From the NCBI RefSeq assembly GCF_020097835.1, contig NZ_CP083668.1:62001-126000 (forward strand): a stretch of 64,000 nt of DNA, read 5' to 3'. The notes under the pieces are model-generated. The model had not been told where the DNA came from, made no database searches, and saw nothing but the letters and a program-made list of their open reading frames with translations. The position numbers were made by a program, and so were the translations under genes. The stretch is from Haloprofundus halobius. Lineage in GTDB: Archaea > Halobacteriota > Halobacteria > Halobacteriales > Haloferacaceae. Shown in pieces: positions 15,583 to 23,597 of this stretch (the first letter of the stretch is position 1; each line of letters begins with the position of its first letter).

Positions 15583-15890
15583 CAATGAAGACTGTCGTCT
15601 CCGACCTTTTGACCGCAGGTGAATGCGTTGAGTTGGTTGCTTCAGCGCTGATCCCGCCAGATTGAGCAGCAAAATGGATTCGGTCAGCCTTTCGTGAGTA
15701 GCAACGCTGCAAAATTGTAGCAGAAGTCACCTAGTTTATGATACTCACTCAACAGAGCTACAGATATTCTGTACTTCGTATGTTAATTCGCCCTATGGAT
15801 CCTCGATGAAAAGGGAATGTGTTCTGAAAGTAGGCCATCCTCCGAAACTGTGATACCCTTGAGCGGTGGGAATATTTCTTCGAAACTCAC
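15583..15890. other. Intergenic region without recognisable gene
   Basis: About 300 bases of moderately AT-rich sequence between R16 and the convergent end of the surface lipoprotein gene. I see no start codon with a plausible frame and no repeat block. Confidence 0.5.
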
Positions 15891-17108
15891 TCAATCGATC
15901 TCGATATGGACTGTGTCTTCCGTGCTGGTATCTACCTGATATTCTCTACCTTTAGAGCCAACGATGAGGACTACTGTGTCGGGTTTTGGGGACTTCACAT
16001 AGTATGTTGTATTTTCGGTCTCGAAGGTCCCGACTGAGCTGTCATCCGCTATTTTTCCTAAGTACCGTTCGAGTGCTTCCGAGAACTCTTCCGCTTGCTC
16101 TGCGTCGTCCCAGCGGCTGACCCAAATATACTCTTGACTTCCATCCTCGCCGTCCAGTTCATATAACTTGTCATTTCCCCATCCTTCTGCTCCTGTAGCT
16201 GCTTCTTCTTCACTGAGCCTTGACTTCAGAAGATTTCTCGTCGTTAGCTCTCCTAGAGTATCTGACTTGGAGTATTGCTGGCTTCGATTTGATACTAATT
16301 TCACATTCAAATCGACTGGTGGATGTTCATTGGCACGGTAACGGTGAATGATTTGCTCCGTCGTATTTGGAGGTTCCTCGAAGATTTTCCACGATTTCTG
16401 AGTTGATTTCGAGTGTGTCTCGAAGTACTCTGAGCCAAAATAATATACTCCAGCTTGATGATAGCCACGGTGATTTTGATACTGCCTGTATGCGTCTCTA
16501 TCGGATTTTCCGAGATATTCCAACTCGTACTCGCGCTCTATGTATTCCGCTTGACCCTCGATGAGAGCTCGTCGCACTGCTGCTCCATCAGTCGTCTTGG
16601 GACCACTCAGCGAGTTGTACGAGATGCCCTGCTTTGATTGGATTGAGTGGACGAATTCATGAGCCAGTACTGACTCTATCTCGCTTGCTAAAGCGCTATC
16701 TGTCGTTTGTATGGTCACTCCAGACGAAGTTTGAGAAACACGTCCTGTTACGGGGGGATATTTACCATTATATTCACAAGGAGCGCCCATTCGCTTAAAG
16801 AATTGCGTCTGATAACAGGAACTCATGACACCTTGATTGCGAGACACTTGAGAAACCGTTGTTGAAGATGGGTCTGTACCGAGCAACTCATTAGTTCGAA
16901 GATACACAACATCTTCATTCAGTGGGAGAGAACCTGCCCGGAGAACGACTGGATTATCGGGCACACTCGTCGTTGGAGGCGATGTCTGATGATCTGAAGC
17001 CGAATTCGATCCTGTTACTGTCGGAGGCTGGGGCGAGTCATGGATGCCTCCACATCCACTAATGACAACCAGTATTACCACCAGCACGGTAACACGTATA
17101 GAATTCAT
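15891..17108 (-). CDS. Hvo_1808-like surface lipoprotein with HExxH motif
   Basis: 405 residues. Lipobox ISGC at about 16-19 ('VVISGCGGIHDS'), Pro/Thr/Ser linker to about 50, then a domain with 'LAHEFVHSIQSKQG' (about 150), an HExxH zinc-metallopeptidase-like signature, followed by 'LIEGQAEYIEREYEL' in which the Glu could be the third ligand. This is the layout of the Hvo_1808-type surface proteins. Predicted to be lipid-anchored outside the cell. Proteolytic activity is inferred from the motif only. It lies outside the nearest repeat and is not clearly a cassette. Confidence 0.85.
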   Translation of the reverse strand: MNSIRVTVLVVILVVISGCGGIHDSPQPPTVTGSNSASDHQTSPPTTSVPDNPVVLRAGSLPLNEDVVYLRTNELLGTDPSSTTVSQVSRNQGVMSSCYQTQFFKRMGAPCEYNGKYPPVTGRVSQTSSGVTIQTTDSALASEIESVLAHEFVHSIQSKQGISYNSLSGPKTTDGAAVRRALIEGQAEYIEREYELEYLGKSDRDAYRQYQNHRGYHQAGVYYFGSEYFETHSKSTQKSWKIFEEPPNTTEQIIHRYRANEHPPVDLNVKLVSNRSQQYSKSDTLGELTTRNLLKSRLSEEEAATGAEGWGNDKLYELDGEDGSQEYIWVSRWDDAEQAEEFSEALERYLGKIADDSSVGTFETENTTYYVKSPKPDTVVLIVGSKGREYQVDTSTEDTVHIEID

Positions 17109-17231
17109 GTACTACCATCTGATACCTGAGTTAAGTATTTTTTTATCGTGTGATATGATATATGTGAAGCTTCTATACTGGCCTACCCAAGAGCTTCTTT
17201 GAATATTAAGGCATCGCAGCCTTCACATTGA

Positions 17232-17471
17232 ACAAACGAAACATCTATCGAACTACAACAGGTTTCAACAACACTCGTCTTTACTTCGACGTCGCCCGTA
17301 CACGATGGGCAGTGCACCTATTTCGGCCAACACGTCAAGCGACATCGCGCATATTACGCCGCCTACAACTCGGATACGTTCTCGGTTGAGTTCAAGGACA
17401 ATTACGAGATCGGAGACTTGACGATCACCGCCATGAAGGAAGATTGCCAGTCGGAGTTCGAGAGCGCCTAG
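17232..17471 (+). pseudogene. 5'-truncated gene remnant
   Basis: An 79-codon open stretch with no plausible start after the TGA at 17229. Its end reads 'SDTFSVEFKDNYEIGDLTIT' and 'KEDCQSEFESA', which looks like the C-terminus of a small haloarchaeal protein. Probably inactive. Confidence 0.4.
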
Positions 17472-17489
17472 TCAGCGTCGTCAGTACTA

Positions 17490-17520
17490 TTTTTTGAGCG
17501 CCGGCGATGGGTGCCGGCGC
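17490..17520 (+). promoter_or_regulatory. Oligo-T plus hairpin leader of the 163-aa gene
   Basis: TTTTTT, then GCGCCGGC, loop GATGGGT, GCCGGCGC: a perfect 8-bp stem. A further CGTC-GGCA-GACG hairpin follows before the ATG at 17577. Confidence 0.75.
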
Positions 17521-17576
17521 ATCACGTAGCGAGGCAGTGTGCAGTCGCGTGCGTCGGCAGACGAAGGTGAAAACCG

Positions 17577-18068
17577 ATGCACATAGTCATTTACACTCTG
17601 GTAGAGGCATCGACGCGAGACGACGCAGTGGCCACTGGTAAAGCAGTGTTCGATCGACTGATTGGGGCCGACCCACACGCTGGCGCCGTGTTTGACTACT
17701 ACGTCACATTCGATCAAGAAGGCACGATGGTGGCAGGGAAAGCCCGTTGGGGCGACCTCCCAGTTGCAGCGCGCGTAGACTCTGACGAAGGTCAGGAACT
17801 CCTGGAGCGCGGTTGGGACGCGACGAAGAGCGAGTTCCAGCGGAACCTCAATCGAGTACGGGAGGCACTCGACGAACTCAGTGATGACGAAATAATGCGT
17901 GATGAGGATCTCGCCCGGCACGCCTTCCATCAAGTCGGTGCCTACGACGGCCCTTCGATCTTCTTGCACGACGAACACGGTTGCGGGATTCGCCACCGAA
18001 ACCAGCTGGATCGCATCGTCGACGAGAGTGACGACCTCTGGATCGTTCCAGCGGACGTCCACTTCTAA
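17577..18068 (+). CDS. Conserved haloarchaeal plasmid protein of unknown function
   Basis: 163 residues, strongly acidic, starting 'MHIVIYTLVEASTRDDAVAT'. The first ~90 residues look like a small ferredoxin-like alpha-beta domain; a helical part and 'YDGPSIFLHDEHGCGI' with 'DDLWIVPADVHF' close the protein. Followed after 13 bases by the next gene, with a GGAGG ribosome site, so the two form an operon. Family not named. Confidence 0.8.
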   Translation: MHIVIYTLVEASTRDDAVATGKAVFDRLIGADPHAGAVFDYYVTFDQEGTMVAGKARWGDLPVAARVDSDEGQELLERGWDATKSEFQRNLNRVREALDELSDDEIMRDEDLARHAFHQVGAYDGPSIFLHDEHGCGIRHRNQLDRIVDESDDLWIVPADVHF

Positions 18069-18081
18069 GGAGGACTTCACC

Positions 18082-18447
18082 ATGCCATCCATTCCTAACT
18101 GGACCCAAGAGAGCCGGACCCCGAGTCTTGAGTATCGAAATATGGAGACTGGAGCCCGAGCAGTCCTCCACCGCGCCCCGGACTCGTACGTTCACAAGTG
18201 GCGTGCGGCGATCCTCGTTGAAGGCTACCCAGTGTGGTCGCGGGGCGTCAAGACGAAAGAGGCCGATGCACTTCGTGATGGACTCCGAAAACGTCCAAAT
18301 CCCCGCCTTATATGCCCTGAATGCCCGAATGACAACGTCGTCGTCTGCCAGAAGAGTGCTGACGGCGCCAAGGTACAACGGTGGTTCGAGTGTCGAGAAT
18401 GCGGCTTCGAAAGCCGCTCGGCGATCGTCTACGGCGCCGAACGCTGA
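18082..18447 (+). CDS. Zinc-ribbon plasmid protein
   Basis: 121 residues from ATG 18082, which has AAGGAGGA 10 bases upstream. N-terminal alpha-beta part ('YVHKWRAAILVEGYPVWSRG') and C-terminal ribbon C-P-E-C ... C-R-E-C (about 82-110). Second gene of the leader-controlled operon. A co-occurring pair of this kind is familiar from haloarchaeal plasmids but I cannot give a function. Confidence 0.8.
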   Translation: MPSIPNWTQESRTPSLEYRNMETGARAVLHRAPDSYVHKWRAAILVEGYPVWSRGVKTKEADALRDGLRKRPNPRLICPECPNDNVVVCQKSADGAKVQRWFECRECGFESRSAIVYGAER

Positions 18448-18483
18448 GATTCTTCCGCGAGTACAGCATCCACCGAGCACGGA

Positions 18484-18515
18484 TTAACCAACGTATAGTC
18501 GGTGGTGTTGGTTAG
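18484..18515. promoter_or_regulatory. TTAACCAAC inverted repeat, copy 1
   Basis: TTAACCAAC ... GTTGGTTA with 14 bases between. Same arms as two 41-bp elements at 54096 and 56888, here about 9 bases shorter in the middle. Lies 70 bases before the hairpin leader of the DUF6166 gene. Confidence 0.5.
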
Positions 18516-18554
18516 CTCGTTCAAGGGCAACTGCAACTCAGGGACTGCAACAAG

Positions 18555-18582
18555 TTTTTCACCCCCTGAGGGGTGCGGGGGT
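18555..18582 (+). promoter_or_regulatory. Oligo-T plus hairpin leader of the DUF6166 gene
   Basis: TTTTT, then CACCCC-CTGA-GGGGTG as a short hairpin, or CCCCC pairing with GGGGG (18577-18581). Overlapping that, GGTGCTC (from 18580) pairs with GAGTACC around GAAC, a second exclusive hairpin. ATG 18611. Confidence 0.75.
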
Positions 18583-18610
18583 GCTCGAACGAGTACCTTC
18601 GAACAGACCC

Positions 18611-19018
18611 ATGAGTAGAACTATCAACTCACAGTCGCTCCAACAGAGAAGCCAGAGAAGTGACCGCGATATCGTCTACGTCGGCTACCGACAGCGAGGG
18701 CGTGCCGTCGTGGAGAAGCTACCTAAACAGGAACGCCTCACTCCAGACCGAAGCCTCAAGCTGGTAAACCACAGTCCCTCGGGGTTCGAATGGGGATACA
18801 GTGGGAGTGGGCCAGCGCAGCTCGCACTCGCGCTCCTGCTCGACTACACCGAGGACGAAGAATTTGCGCTAACGCACTACACCCAGTTCAAGAACGAAAT
18901 TGTGAGTCAACTGGAGTGCGCCGGTCCCACAGAGCGTTGGCGACTCACCGGTAGCGAGATTGAGTCCGCCCTTGGTGTGACCGGCCCAGAGGTTCTCCCA
19001 GCGTCTGCAGGACAGTGA
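18611..19018 (+). CDS. DUF6166-domain protein
   Basis: 135 residues from ATG 18611. Contains 'VYVGYRQRGRAVVEKLP' and the characteristic 'GFEWGYSGSGPAQLALALLL' (about 59-78), the signature I associate with DUF6166. C-terminal helical part ends 'ALGVTGPEVLPASAGQ'. DUF6166 proteins are common on haloarchaeal plasmids and their viruses; function not known. Confidence 0.8.
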   Translation: MSRTINSQSLQQRSQRSDRDIVYVGYRQRGRAVVEKLPKQERLTPDRSLKLVNHSPSGFEWGYSGSGPAQLALALLLDYTEDEEFALTHYTQFKNEIVSQLECAGPTERWRLTGSEIESALGVTGPEVLPASAGQ

Positions 19019-19072
19019 AATTGCCTGTTACAGCTGCACGGATAACCCAAGGACGGCGTCTGATAGAATCGT

Positions 19073-19117
19073 GTTTTTTGCCCTCGGGAGGGGCGCGAGG
19101 ACCTTCCAATAGTCCTC
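19073..19117 (+). promoter_or_regulatory. Oligo-T plus two overlapping hairpins before the 92-aa gene
   Basis: TTTTTT, stem CCTCG (19082-19086) with CGAGG (19096-19100). GAGGAC (19097-19102) can instead pair with GTCCTC (19112-19117). The two stems share GAGG and cannot form together. ATG 19129. Confidence 0.78.
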
Positions 19118-19128
19118 GTGGGAATATA

Positions 19129-19407
19129 ATGTCTGACTCGAAGCAACCAGCCACTGACTCGGCAGAATCGGCAATGAACGGAGATCAAACGGAGCGAACA
19201 GAGCACGTCAAACGCACTGATGTTGGTGTCTCGCTGACCGTGAAACTCAAACGCGGAACCGGGACCCGAGATGAAGACCAGATCAAAGCCAAGGTGAAGG
19301 CGAAAACGCTGGAAGACGCCCGCAATGATATGGAGACACTTCGCGAGTACATCCACGACCTCGCCGAAGACGCTCGCCAAATCCAGCCAGCAGACCCACA
19401 CGAATAG
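19129..19407 (+). CDS. Small acidic plasmid protein, paralogue A1
   Basis: 92 residues from ATG 19129. After a variable acidic head, the core 'VKRTDVGVSLTVKLKRGTGT' and 'MDTLR/METLR ... HDLAEDARQIQP' is shared with the protein at 22594-22857 at high identity. Strand-turn-strand then a long helix. I recall this as DUF7389, with low certainty. Each copy is followed downstream by a copy of the B-type gene (20489, 22912). Confidence 0.78.
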   Translation: MSDSKQPATDSAESAMNGDQTERTEHVKRTDVGVSLTVKLKRGTGTRDEDQIKAKVKAKTLEDARNDMETLREYIHDLAEDARQIQPADPHE

Positions 19408-19422
19408 TACTTCTTTAGAGCG

Positions 19423-19440
19423 TTGCACATAATTGTGCAA
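19423..19440. promoter_or_regulatory. Perfect palindrome before the wHTH gene
   Basis: TTGCACA, TAAT, TGTGCAA: an 18-base perfect inverted repeat ending 7 bases before ATG 19448. Placement suits an operator at which the wHTH protein represses its own gene. Confidence 0.6.
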
Positions 19441-19447
19441 CTATAGG

Positions 19448-20107
19448 ATGTACGTAGTGTGCGGTGAGAAGGAACTCAAGGTCATCCTTGCACTCGACTC
19501 AGGTGATTCCATCTCCGGTGTCGCACGGAAGATCGACGAGAACCGGGAGACGATTCGGCGCGTCGTGAACCGTATCGAGGAAGCGGGATACGTCGAATAC
19601 GATGACGGCCTCCAGGTCGTCGACCAGACAATTCGGGACGCCGGTCTCGAGTTCCTGACGGCCTCAGCAGTCATCTCGCCGCCATCTATCCCGGAAGCGT
19701 ACGTCATCCCGCAGTTCGCAGGGATGGAGTATGCTTACACCGGCATCGATGCGGTCTATGTCTGGACTCGCGGTGGCTACCAGGTCGCTCGCGACCCAGA
19801 GGACTATTCGCTGTTCATCGCCGTCCACGAGTCCGACCTCGACGCCTGGGTGGCGTTCTTCGACCGGTTTGGAATCCCGACTGCAGAGGAGCGCCAGCCC
19901 GCTGACGACCTCGATGGACCGATACAGGTGGTCCTCGAGCCGGAGGCACAGATCGAGGCCGAGATGGTCGACGGACGGCCCGTTATCTCCCTCCAAGAAA
20001 CCGTAGCATTCGCAAACGAGCACTACGCGCACTTCCAGTCAGCACTCGACATGCTCGACCGTATGTATGACGACGTTAACATTGACGCGAACTACTGTCC
20101 AAACTAA
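19448..20107 (+). CDS. Winged-helix regulator with sensor-like C-terminal domain
   Basis: 219 residues from ATG 19448 (an upstream TTG would include the palindrome). N-terminal HTH 'DSISGVARKIDENRETIRRV' then 'VNRIEEAGYVEYDDGLQVV' (about 20-60). The C-terminal ~150 residues include 'YAYTGIDAVYVWTRGGYQVA' and 'DYSLFIAVHESDLDAWVAFF', a pattern seen in haloarchaeal proteins that pair a wHTH with a small toxin-antitoxin partner. It precedes a decayed antitoxin gene. Confidence 0.75.
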   Translation: MYVVCGEKELKVILALDSGDSISGVARKIDENRETIRRVVNRIEEAGYVEYDDGLQVVDQTIRDAGLEFLTASAVISPPSIPEAYVIPQFAGMEYAYTGIDAVYVWTRGGYQVARDPEDYSLFIAVHESDLDAWVAFFDRFGIPTAEERQPADDLDGPIQVVLEPEAQIEAEMVDGRPVISLQETVAFANEHYAHFQSALDMLDRMYDDVNIDANYCPN

Positions 20108-20167
20108 CCTAGACTGCCAACAGAGTATCCACAGACGGTTAGGTCATTGCAGAGCAATTGTGTAGAC

Positions 20168-20407
20168 ATGGCTAGGGATCTCACCGAACAGGTCCAAGAA
20201 ATCGCGGAAGCGCGAGGTATCCCCGAATCGGAGATCCTCGAATAGGTGCTGGAACACGGTGTCGAAGACCTCATCCTCTCACGGTACGTGAACGACGAAA
20301 TCGACCGAGAAACGGCGATTGAACTCGTTGGACGTGACCGCGTCAGGCGTGCAGAACGTGAACTGCAGGCAGTCGAAGACGATGTTTGGTGGGGTCTGAA
20401 TGCGTGA
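20168..20407 (+). pseudogene. Antitoxin-like gene with in-frame TAG
   Basis: 80 codons ATG 20168 to TGA 20405-20407, interrupted by TAG at 20243-20245 (after 'IPESEILE'). Downstream 'LEHGVEDLILSRYVNDEIDR' and 'ELVGRDRVRRAERELQAVED' give the typical helical antitoxin that accompanies a PIN or similar toxin. No toxin follows; only a short meaningless frame before the next leader. The TAG most simply replaces a CAG (Gln). Confidence 0.65.
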
Positions 20408-20452
20408 CGTGCAACTGATAGCCGGTCACGGAAGCAGGTCAACCTATAGCCG

Positions 20453-20481
20453 TTTTTTCTCGCCTCAAAAGCGCGGAGGCG
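20453..20481 (+). promoter_or_regulatory. Oligo-T plus hairpin sequestering the ribosome site
   Basis: TTTTTT, stem CGCCTC, loop AAAAGCGCG, stem GAGGCG. GGAGG (20475-20479) inside the 3' strand is the Shine-Dalgarno sequence of GTG 20489, so the folded leader should block translation. Confidence 0.75.
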
Positions 20482-20488
20482 AACATCA

Positions 20489-20710
20489 GTGAGTAAGTCA
20501 TCAGATCAATCTGTAGAATCGGGCGGTCTTACGCCAAAACAGCGTCTCGAGCCACCAAACACTCGACTCATCAACGCCGGTATCATGACGATCCACGACA
20601 TGGAGACACTACGAGCCTGCGTTGCCTACGAGAATGCGAATCGGGGACGTGTTCAGATCCTTCGTCGGCTCAAACAACAAGCCGACGAAATCCGCTCACA
20701 AGAGGAATAA
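20489..20710 (+). CDS. Small plasmid protein, paralogue B1
   Basis: 73 residues from GTG 20489. The core 'TRLINAGIMTIHDMETLRAC' and 'VAYENANRGRVQILRRLKQQ' is shared with 22912-23133. Mostly helical, acidic tail. GTG is chosen because the GGAGG site ends 9 bases upstream. Function unknown. Confidence 0.78.
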   Translation: MSKSSDQSVESGGLTPKQRLEPPNTRLINAGIMTIHDMETLRACVAYENANRGRVQILRRLKQQADEIRSQEE

Positions 20711-20750
20711 TCCAGCATTCAACCTTCGTTTTTCGAAGCCTCCGGTAATG

Positions 20751-21977
20751 TCATTGTTCGGTTACAGGGAGTTCCCACGAAAGAATTACTCCAGAACCAA
20801 CGATGAGGACAACTCCTCCGACAGCTAGCGCAAACAGTGGAGACACATAGTCCGAGAGAACACCGCTTCCAAGTTGAAATGGAATGACGGCTAAGCCGCT
20901 GACCATCGCCATAGCGCTCAACACAGTTGCGCGTCCGAGCGTTTCGATTCGGTTATTAACGTACTGTCCAGCGAACGACCGTGTGACGTCCGAGAGCCCT
21001 CGAGCGACGAGGAAGGTCGGCAGCGCAAGTATCGGAACGAAATACATCCCGACCAGTGCTGCACCGACGATGAATGGCAGGATGATGAACCACGTCTGGA
21101 TACCGATGAAGTCCTTGATCGCACCGGTATAGTAGCTGAGTACCGCGCCGACGAGACTGTACGCTGCGTAGAACCATCCCAGAAGTGATTCGACTTGTTC
21201 AGGGGAGACCCCTAAATCGACAACGACGGTCTGGAATATTGGTTGGAGAAAAACGAATACGAGGTACGTCACAGCGGCGTAGAGGACGTAATAATAGAGA
21301 ATGAATGCCCTGAGATTCCGCTCGGAAAGCGCCTCCTTGACGATACCAACGGTTCGGCGGAAGCTCAACTCGTCCGTGTCTGTCTTTTTGTACGTTTCAG
21401 GTTCGTCTAGTGTGAGCAGTACCACGGCGCCGAACCCAGTAACTGCAGCTGCGACGAACCACGGGTACGAGAGATCGATACTCCCGAGATACCCGCCAAC
21501 AATGGCTGCACCAGCACCAACCGCGAGCGCTGCAGATTCTCCTCGCCCTCGTACGTGTGCGAACTCGTCTTCCGAAAGGTCGTCTGTGAGCGTGTCGTAT
21601 AACCACGCATCCTCACTCCCGGATCTAAAGTTGTACCCCGCAGACCAGCAGACATAGAGAACCGCCAACGCGAAAAACGACTCAGAAAGGCCAATCCCCA
21701 GAAGCGTTACCGCGATCAGCACCGTCCCGATAAGGAGGCTGTTCCGTCGACCAACGCGGTCCCCGATGTACCCCGTCGGTATTTCACCGACCAATGTTGT
21801 TAGATTATATATCGCTTCGAGGACGGCGATTTGCGTGAAGCTGAGTCCCTGTGCCAGGAAGAAGAGATACATAATCGGCCGGTAGAATTCGACCGCTTTG
21901 GTGGACTTGTAGAGATAGTATTTGATGATACTCCCACGTGCTGATTCTTTCCAGATAGACCCAGAGAGACGACCCAT
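20751..21977 (-). CDS. MFS transporter
   Basis: 408 residues, about twelve membrane helices. 'GEIPTGYIGDRVGRRNSLLI' (about 64-83) is the loop 2-3 signature (G-x-x-x-D-R-x-G-R-R) of the major facilitator superfamily. Central cytoplasmic loop near 'LDEPETYKKTDTDELSFRRT'. Divergently placed from nikR with ~100 bases between, so it may be a metal efflux carrier under NikR-type control; substrate is inference. Confidence 0.88.
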   Translation of the reverse strand: MGRLSGSIWKESARGSIIKYYLYKSTKAVEFYRPIMYLFFLAQGLSFTQIAVLEAIYNLTTLVGEIPTGYIGDRVGRRNSLLIGTVLIAVTLLGIGLSESFFALAVLYVCWSAGYNFRSGSEDAWLYDTLTDDLSEDEFAHVRGRGESAALAVGAGAAIVGGYLGSIDLSYPWFVAAAVTGFGAVVLLTLDEPETYKKTDTDELSFRRTVGIVKEALSERNLRAFILYYYVLYAAVTYLVFVFLQPIFQTVVVDLGVSPEQVESLLGWFYAAYSLVGAVLSYYTGAIKDFIGIQTWFIILPFIVGAALVGMYFVPILALPTFLVARGLSDVTRSFAGQYVNNRIETLGRATVLSAMAMVSGLAVIPFQLGSGVLSDYVSPLFALAVGGVVLIVGSGVILSWELPVTEQ

Positions 21978-22078
21978 TATTCGGACATCGATAAGAGAGA
22001 CTCAATTACGTTCCGTTATTTTGATTCTGAGGAATCGTAATAACAGGGTCCTAAGTAGCTCTCAACGGAAGGTCGCAT

Positions 22079-22471
22079 ATGCGAACGAGCCTCAACGTTC
22101 CACAGGAGGTACTCGATTCTTTCGACGAGACGTGGAACTCCGAGGGGATGGAGTCACGGTCACGAGCAGTCCGTGAAGCGATGCAAGAATACATCGAGCG
22201 CCACACTCGGTTAGAAGAGATTGAAGGAGAAGCTGTTGCGGCAATAGCGTTCGACTACGAACACACACTTGTCATCGGAGAACTCCATACAATTCAACAC
22301 GAGTTCGAGGACATCATTGGAACGACTCAACACATGCATCACGGGGACTGGTGTCTGGAGACCATTTTTTGTACTGGTCCCGCAAATCGGATTCGTGAGT
22401 TAGTGTATCAGCTCCGGGATTTCGATGCTGTTGGGCGTGTGAACGTCATGTTCCTCCAGCCGGTAGCCTGA
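22079..22471 (+). CDS. nikR: NikR-like ribbon-helix-helix metal regulator
   Basis: 130 residues. Residues 1-45 form an RHH DNA-binding domain ('MRTSLNVPQEVLDSFDE', then 'SRSRAVREAMQEYIE'). The C-terminal half is the ACT-like metal domain with 'LHTIQHEFED' and 'QHMHHGDWCLETIF', which supplies the His, His-x-His and Cys ligands of the NikR nickel site. Probably represses the divergent MFS gene or itself in response to nickel or a related metal. Confidence 0.85.
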   Translation: MRTSLNVPQEVLDSFDETWNSEGMESRSRAVREAMQEYIERHTRLEEIEGEAVAAIAFDYEHTLVIGELHTIQHEFEDIIGTTQHMHHGDWCLETIFCTGPANRIRELVYQLRDFDAVGRVNVMFLQPVA

Positions 22472-22541
22472 GTCTGTGGAACTGACTCGATTCGCCGATT
22501 GAATAGGCTGGCTTTCAAGGAGTCGATAGATTCGCAGGGGA

Positions 22542-22583
22542 TTTTTCAACCCCCAAAGGGGTCCGGGGGACAGAGACCCCACG
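22542..22583 (+). promoter_or_regulatory. Oligo-T plus hairpin leader of paralogue A2
   Basis: TTTTT, CCCCC (22550-22554), loop AAAGGGGTCC, GGGGG (22565-22569). GGGG can instead pair with CCCC at 22577-22580 of GAGACCCCACG. ATG 22594. Confidence 0.75.
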
Positions 22584-22593
22584 CAGTGAAGCA

Positions 22594-22857
22594 ATGACTG
22601 ACGACAACCCAACAGCGACAAAGCCGAATCGAGAGGAAGCAACCCAGACGGAATACGTCGAGCGCAGCGACGTTGGTGTCTCATTGACGGTGAAGCTGAA
22701 ACGTGGAACGGCGACGAGAGACCAGGACGAGCTGACGGCTAAAGTCAAGGCACGAACGCTTGCAGAGGCCCGCGAAGACATGGACACGCTGCGAGCGTAT
22801 CTGCACGATCTCGCTGAGGACGTTCGGCAAATTCAGCCCGACAGGAAGGCAAAGTAG
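22594..22857 (+). CDS. Small acidic plasmid protein, paralogue A2
   Basis: 87 residues; same core as A1 ('VERSDVGVSLTVKLKRGTAT', 'LHDLAEDVRQIQPD'). The A2-B2 pair (22594, 22912) repeats the A1 ... B1 order with the intervening wHTH and antitoxin genes absent, so it represents the uninterrupted arrangement. Confidence 0.8.
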   Translation: MTDDNPTATKPNREEATQTEYVERSDVGVSLTVKLKRGTATRDQDELTAKVKARTLAEAREDMDTLRAYLHDLAEDVRQIQPDRKAK

Positions 22858-22874
22858 GGCGCTCAAAGAGCTGG

Positions 22875-22904
22875 TTTTTCGCGCCTCCAGAATGGCTGGA
22901 GGCG
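22875..22904 (+). promoter_or_regulatory. Oligo-T plus strong hairpin sequestering the ribosome site
   Basis: TTTTT, CGCCTCCAG, loop AATGG, CTGGAGGCG: perfect 9-bp stem. GGAGG (22898-22902) is the Shine-Dalgarno of ATG 22912. Confidence 0.8.
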
Positions 22905-22911
22905 AAACTTA

Positions 22912-23133
22912 ATGAGTAACGACTCAGCTGAGTCAACGGCAGCGACCGGCCTGACACTGGAGCAGCGTCTCGAAGCACCGACCACGCACCTCATCGATGC
23001 GGGCATCGCGACCATTCACGATATGACGACGCTTCGAGCCTGTGTCGCCTACGAGAATACGAATCAACAGCGTGCACAGATTCTCCGACGGCTCGAACAC
23101 AGGGCTCAGGAGATTCAGACACAAGAGGAGTGA
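22912..23133 (+). CDS. Small plasmid protein, paralogue B2
   Basis: 73 residues, same length as B1, with 'THLIDAGIATIHDMTTLRAC' and 'VAYENTNQQRAQILRRLEHR'. Translation start ATG 22912 lies 7 bases after the leader stem. Function unknown; conservation of both paralogue pairs with their leaders suggests selection for them as a module. Confidence 0.8.
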   Translation: MSNDSAESTAATGLTLEQRLEAPTTHLIDAGIATIHDMTTLRACVAYENTNQQRAQILRRLEHRAQEIQTQEE

Positions 23134-23208
23134 ATCGGGCTCAGTAGTCAGCAGAGTAATTGTCCGCGTCTGTGGATAGGTCCTCTGAGGTCTCGGTTCC
23201 GCAAGACA

Positions 23209-23236
23209 TTTTTGAGCCTCAGAGGGCTGGAGGCTC
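23209..23236 (+). promoter_or_regulatory. Oligo-T plus hairpin sequestering the ribosome site
   Basis: TTTTT, GAGCCTC, loop AGAGGGCTG, GAGGCTC. GGAGG at 23229-23233 is the ribosome site for ATG 23244. AGCC can alternatively pair with GGCT in the loop. Confidence 0.78.
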
Positions 23237-23243
23237 GATTCAA

Positions 23244-23543
23244 ATGAGCAACCGACTAGACATCTCAGTGCATCGGCAGACAGCCTTTGGTGACGATGGT
23301 CAACTCGAAGTGACCGAAACGAGCGTCGAAACCTCGATCGAAGACTTCGGCGCAGAAGTCGACCATCGCGACCGCGAGTCACGACTCGACCAACCAGCGG
23401 CGAGCGAGTTCGGCGTCGACGACCGACCGGAAGTGGCCCGTGCATCTGAGGGCGACCAGTCGGCGCTTTTCGCAGATTTCGACGAGAACCAGCAGACGCT
23501 CGCCGGCAACGAGGCAGCCGCTCGCTGCTTGTTTGAGGAGTAA
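23244..23543 (+). CDS. Acidic 99-aa plasmid protein
   Basis: 99 residues from ATG 23244, very rich in Asp and Glu. Sequence 'HRQTAFGDDGQLEVTETSVE', 'DDRPEVARASEGDQSALFAD', and a helical end 'GNEAAARCLFEE'. Likely mostly disordered with two short motifs. No family recognised. Confidence 0.72.
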   Translation: MSNRLDISVHRQTAFGDDGQLEVTETSVETSIEDFGAEVDHRDRESRLDQPAASEFGVDDRPEVARASEGDQSALFADFDENQQTLAGNEAAARCLFEE

Positions 23544-23597
23544 CCAACAGAGTGGGACCGATTCCGGTCTTGTTGGGTAATGCATCCCACAGTAGTG

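Noticed and set aside
11556-20245. TAG decoded as pyrrolysine or another amino acid
   Set aside because: TAG serves as the normal stop of several intact genes here (for example 8578-9534 and 19129-19407) and no pyl genes are visible. The two in-frame TAGs look like nonsense mutations.
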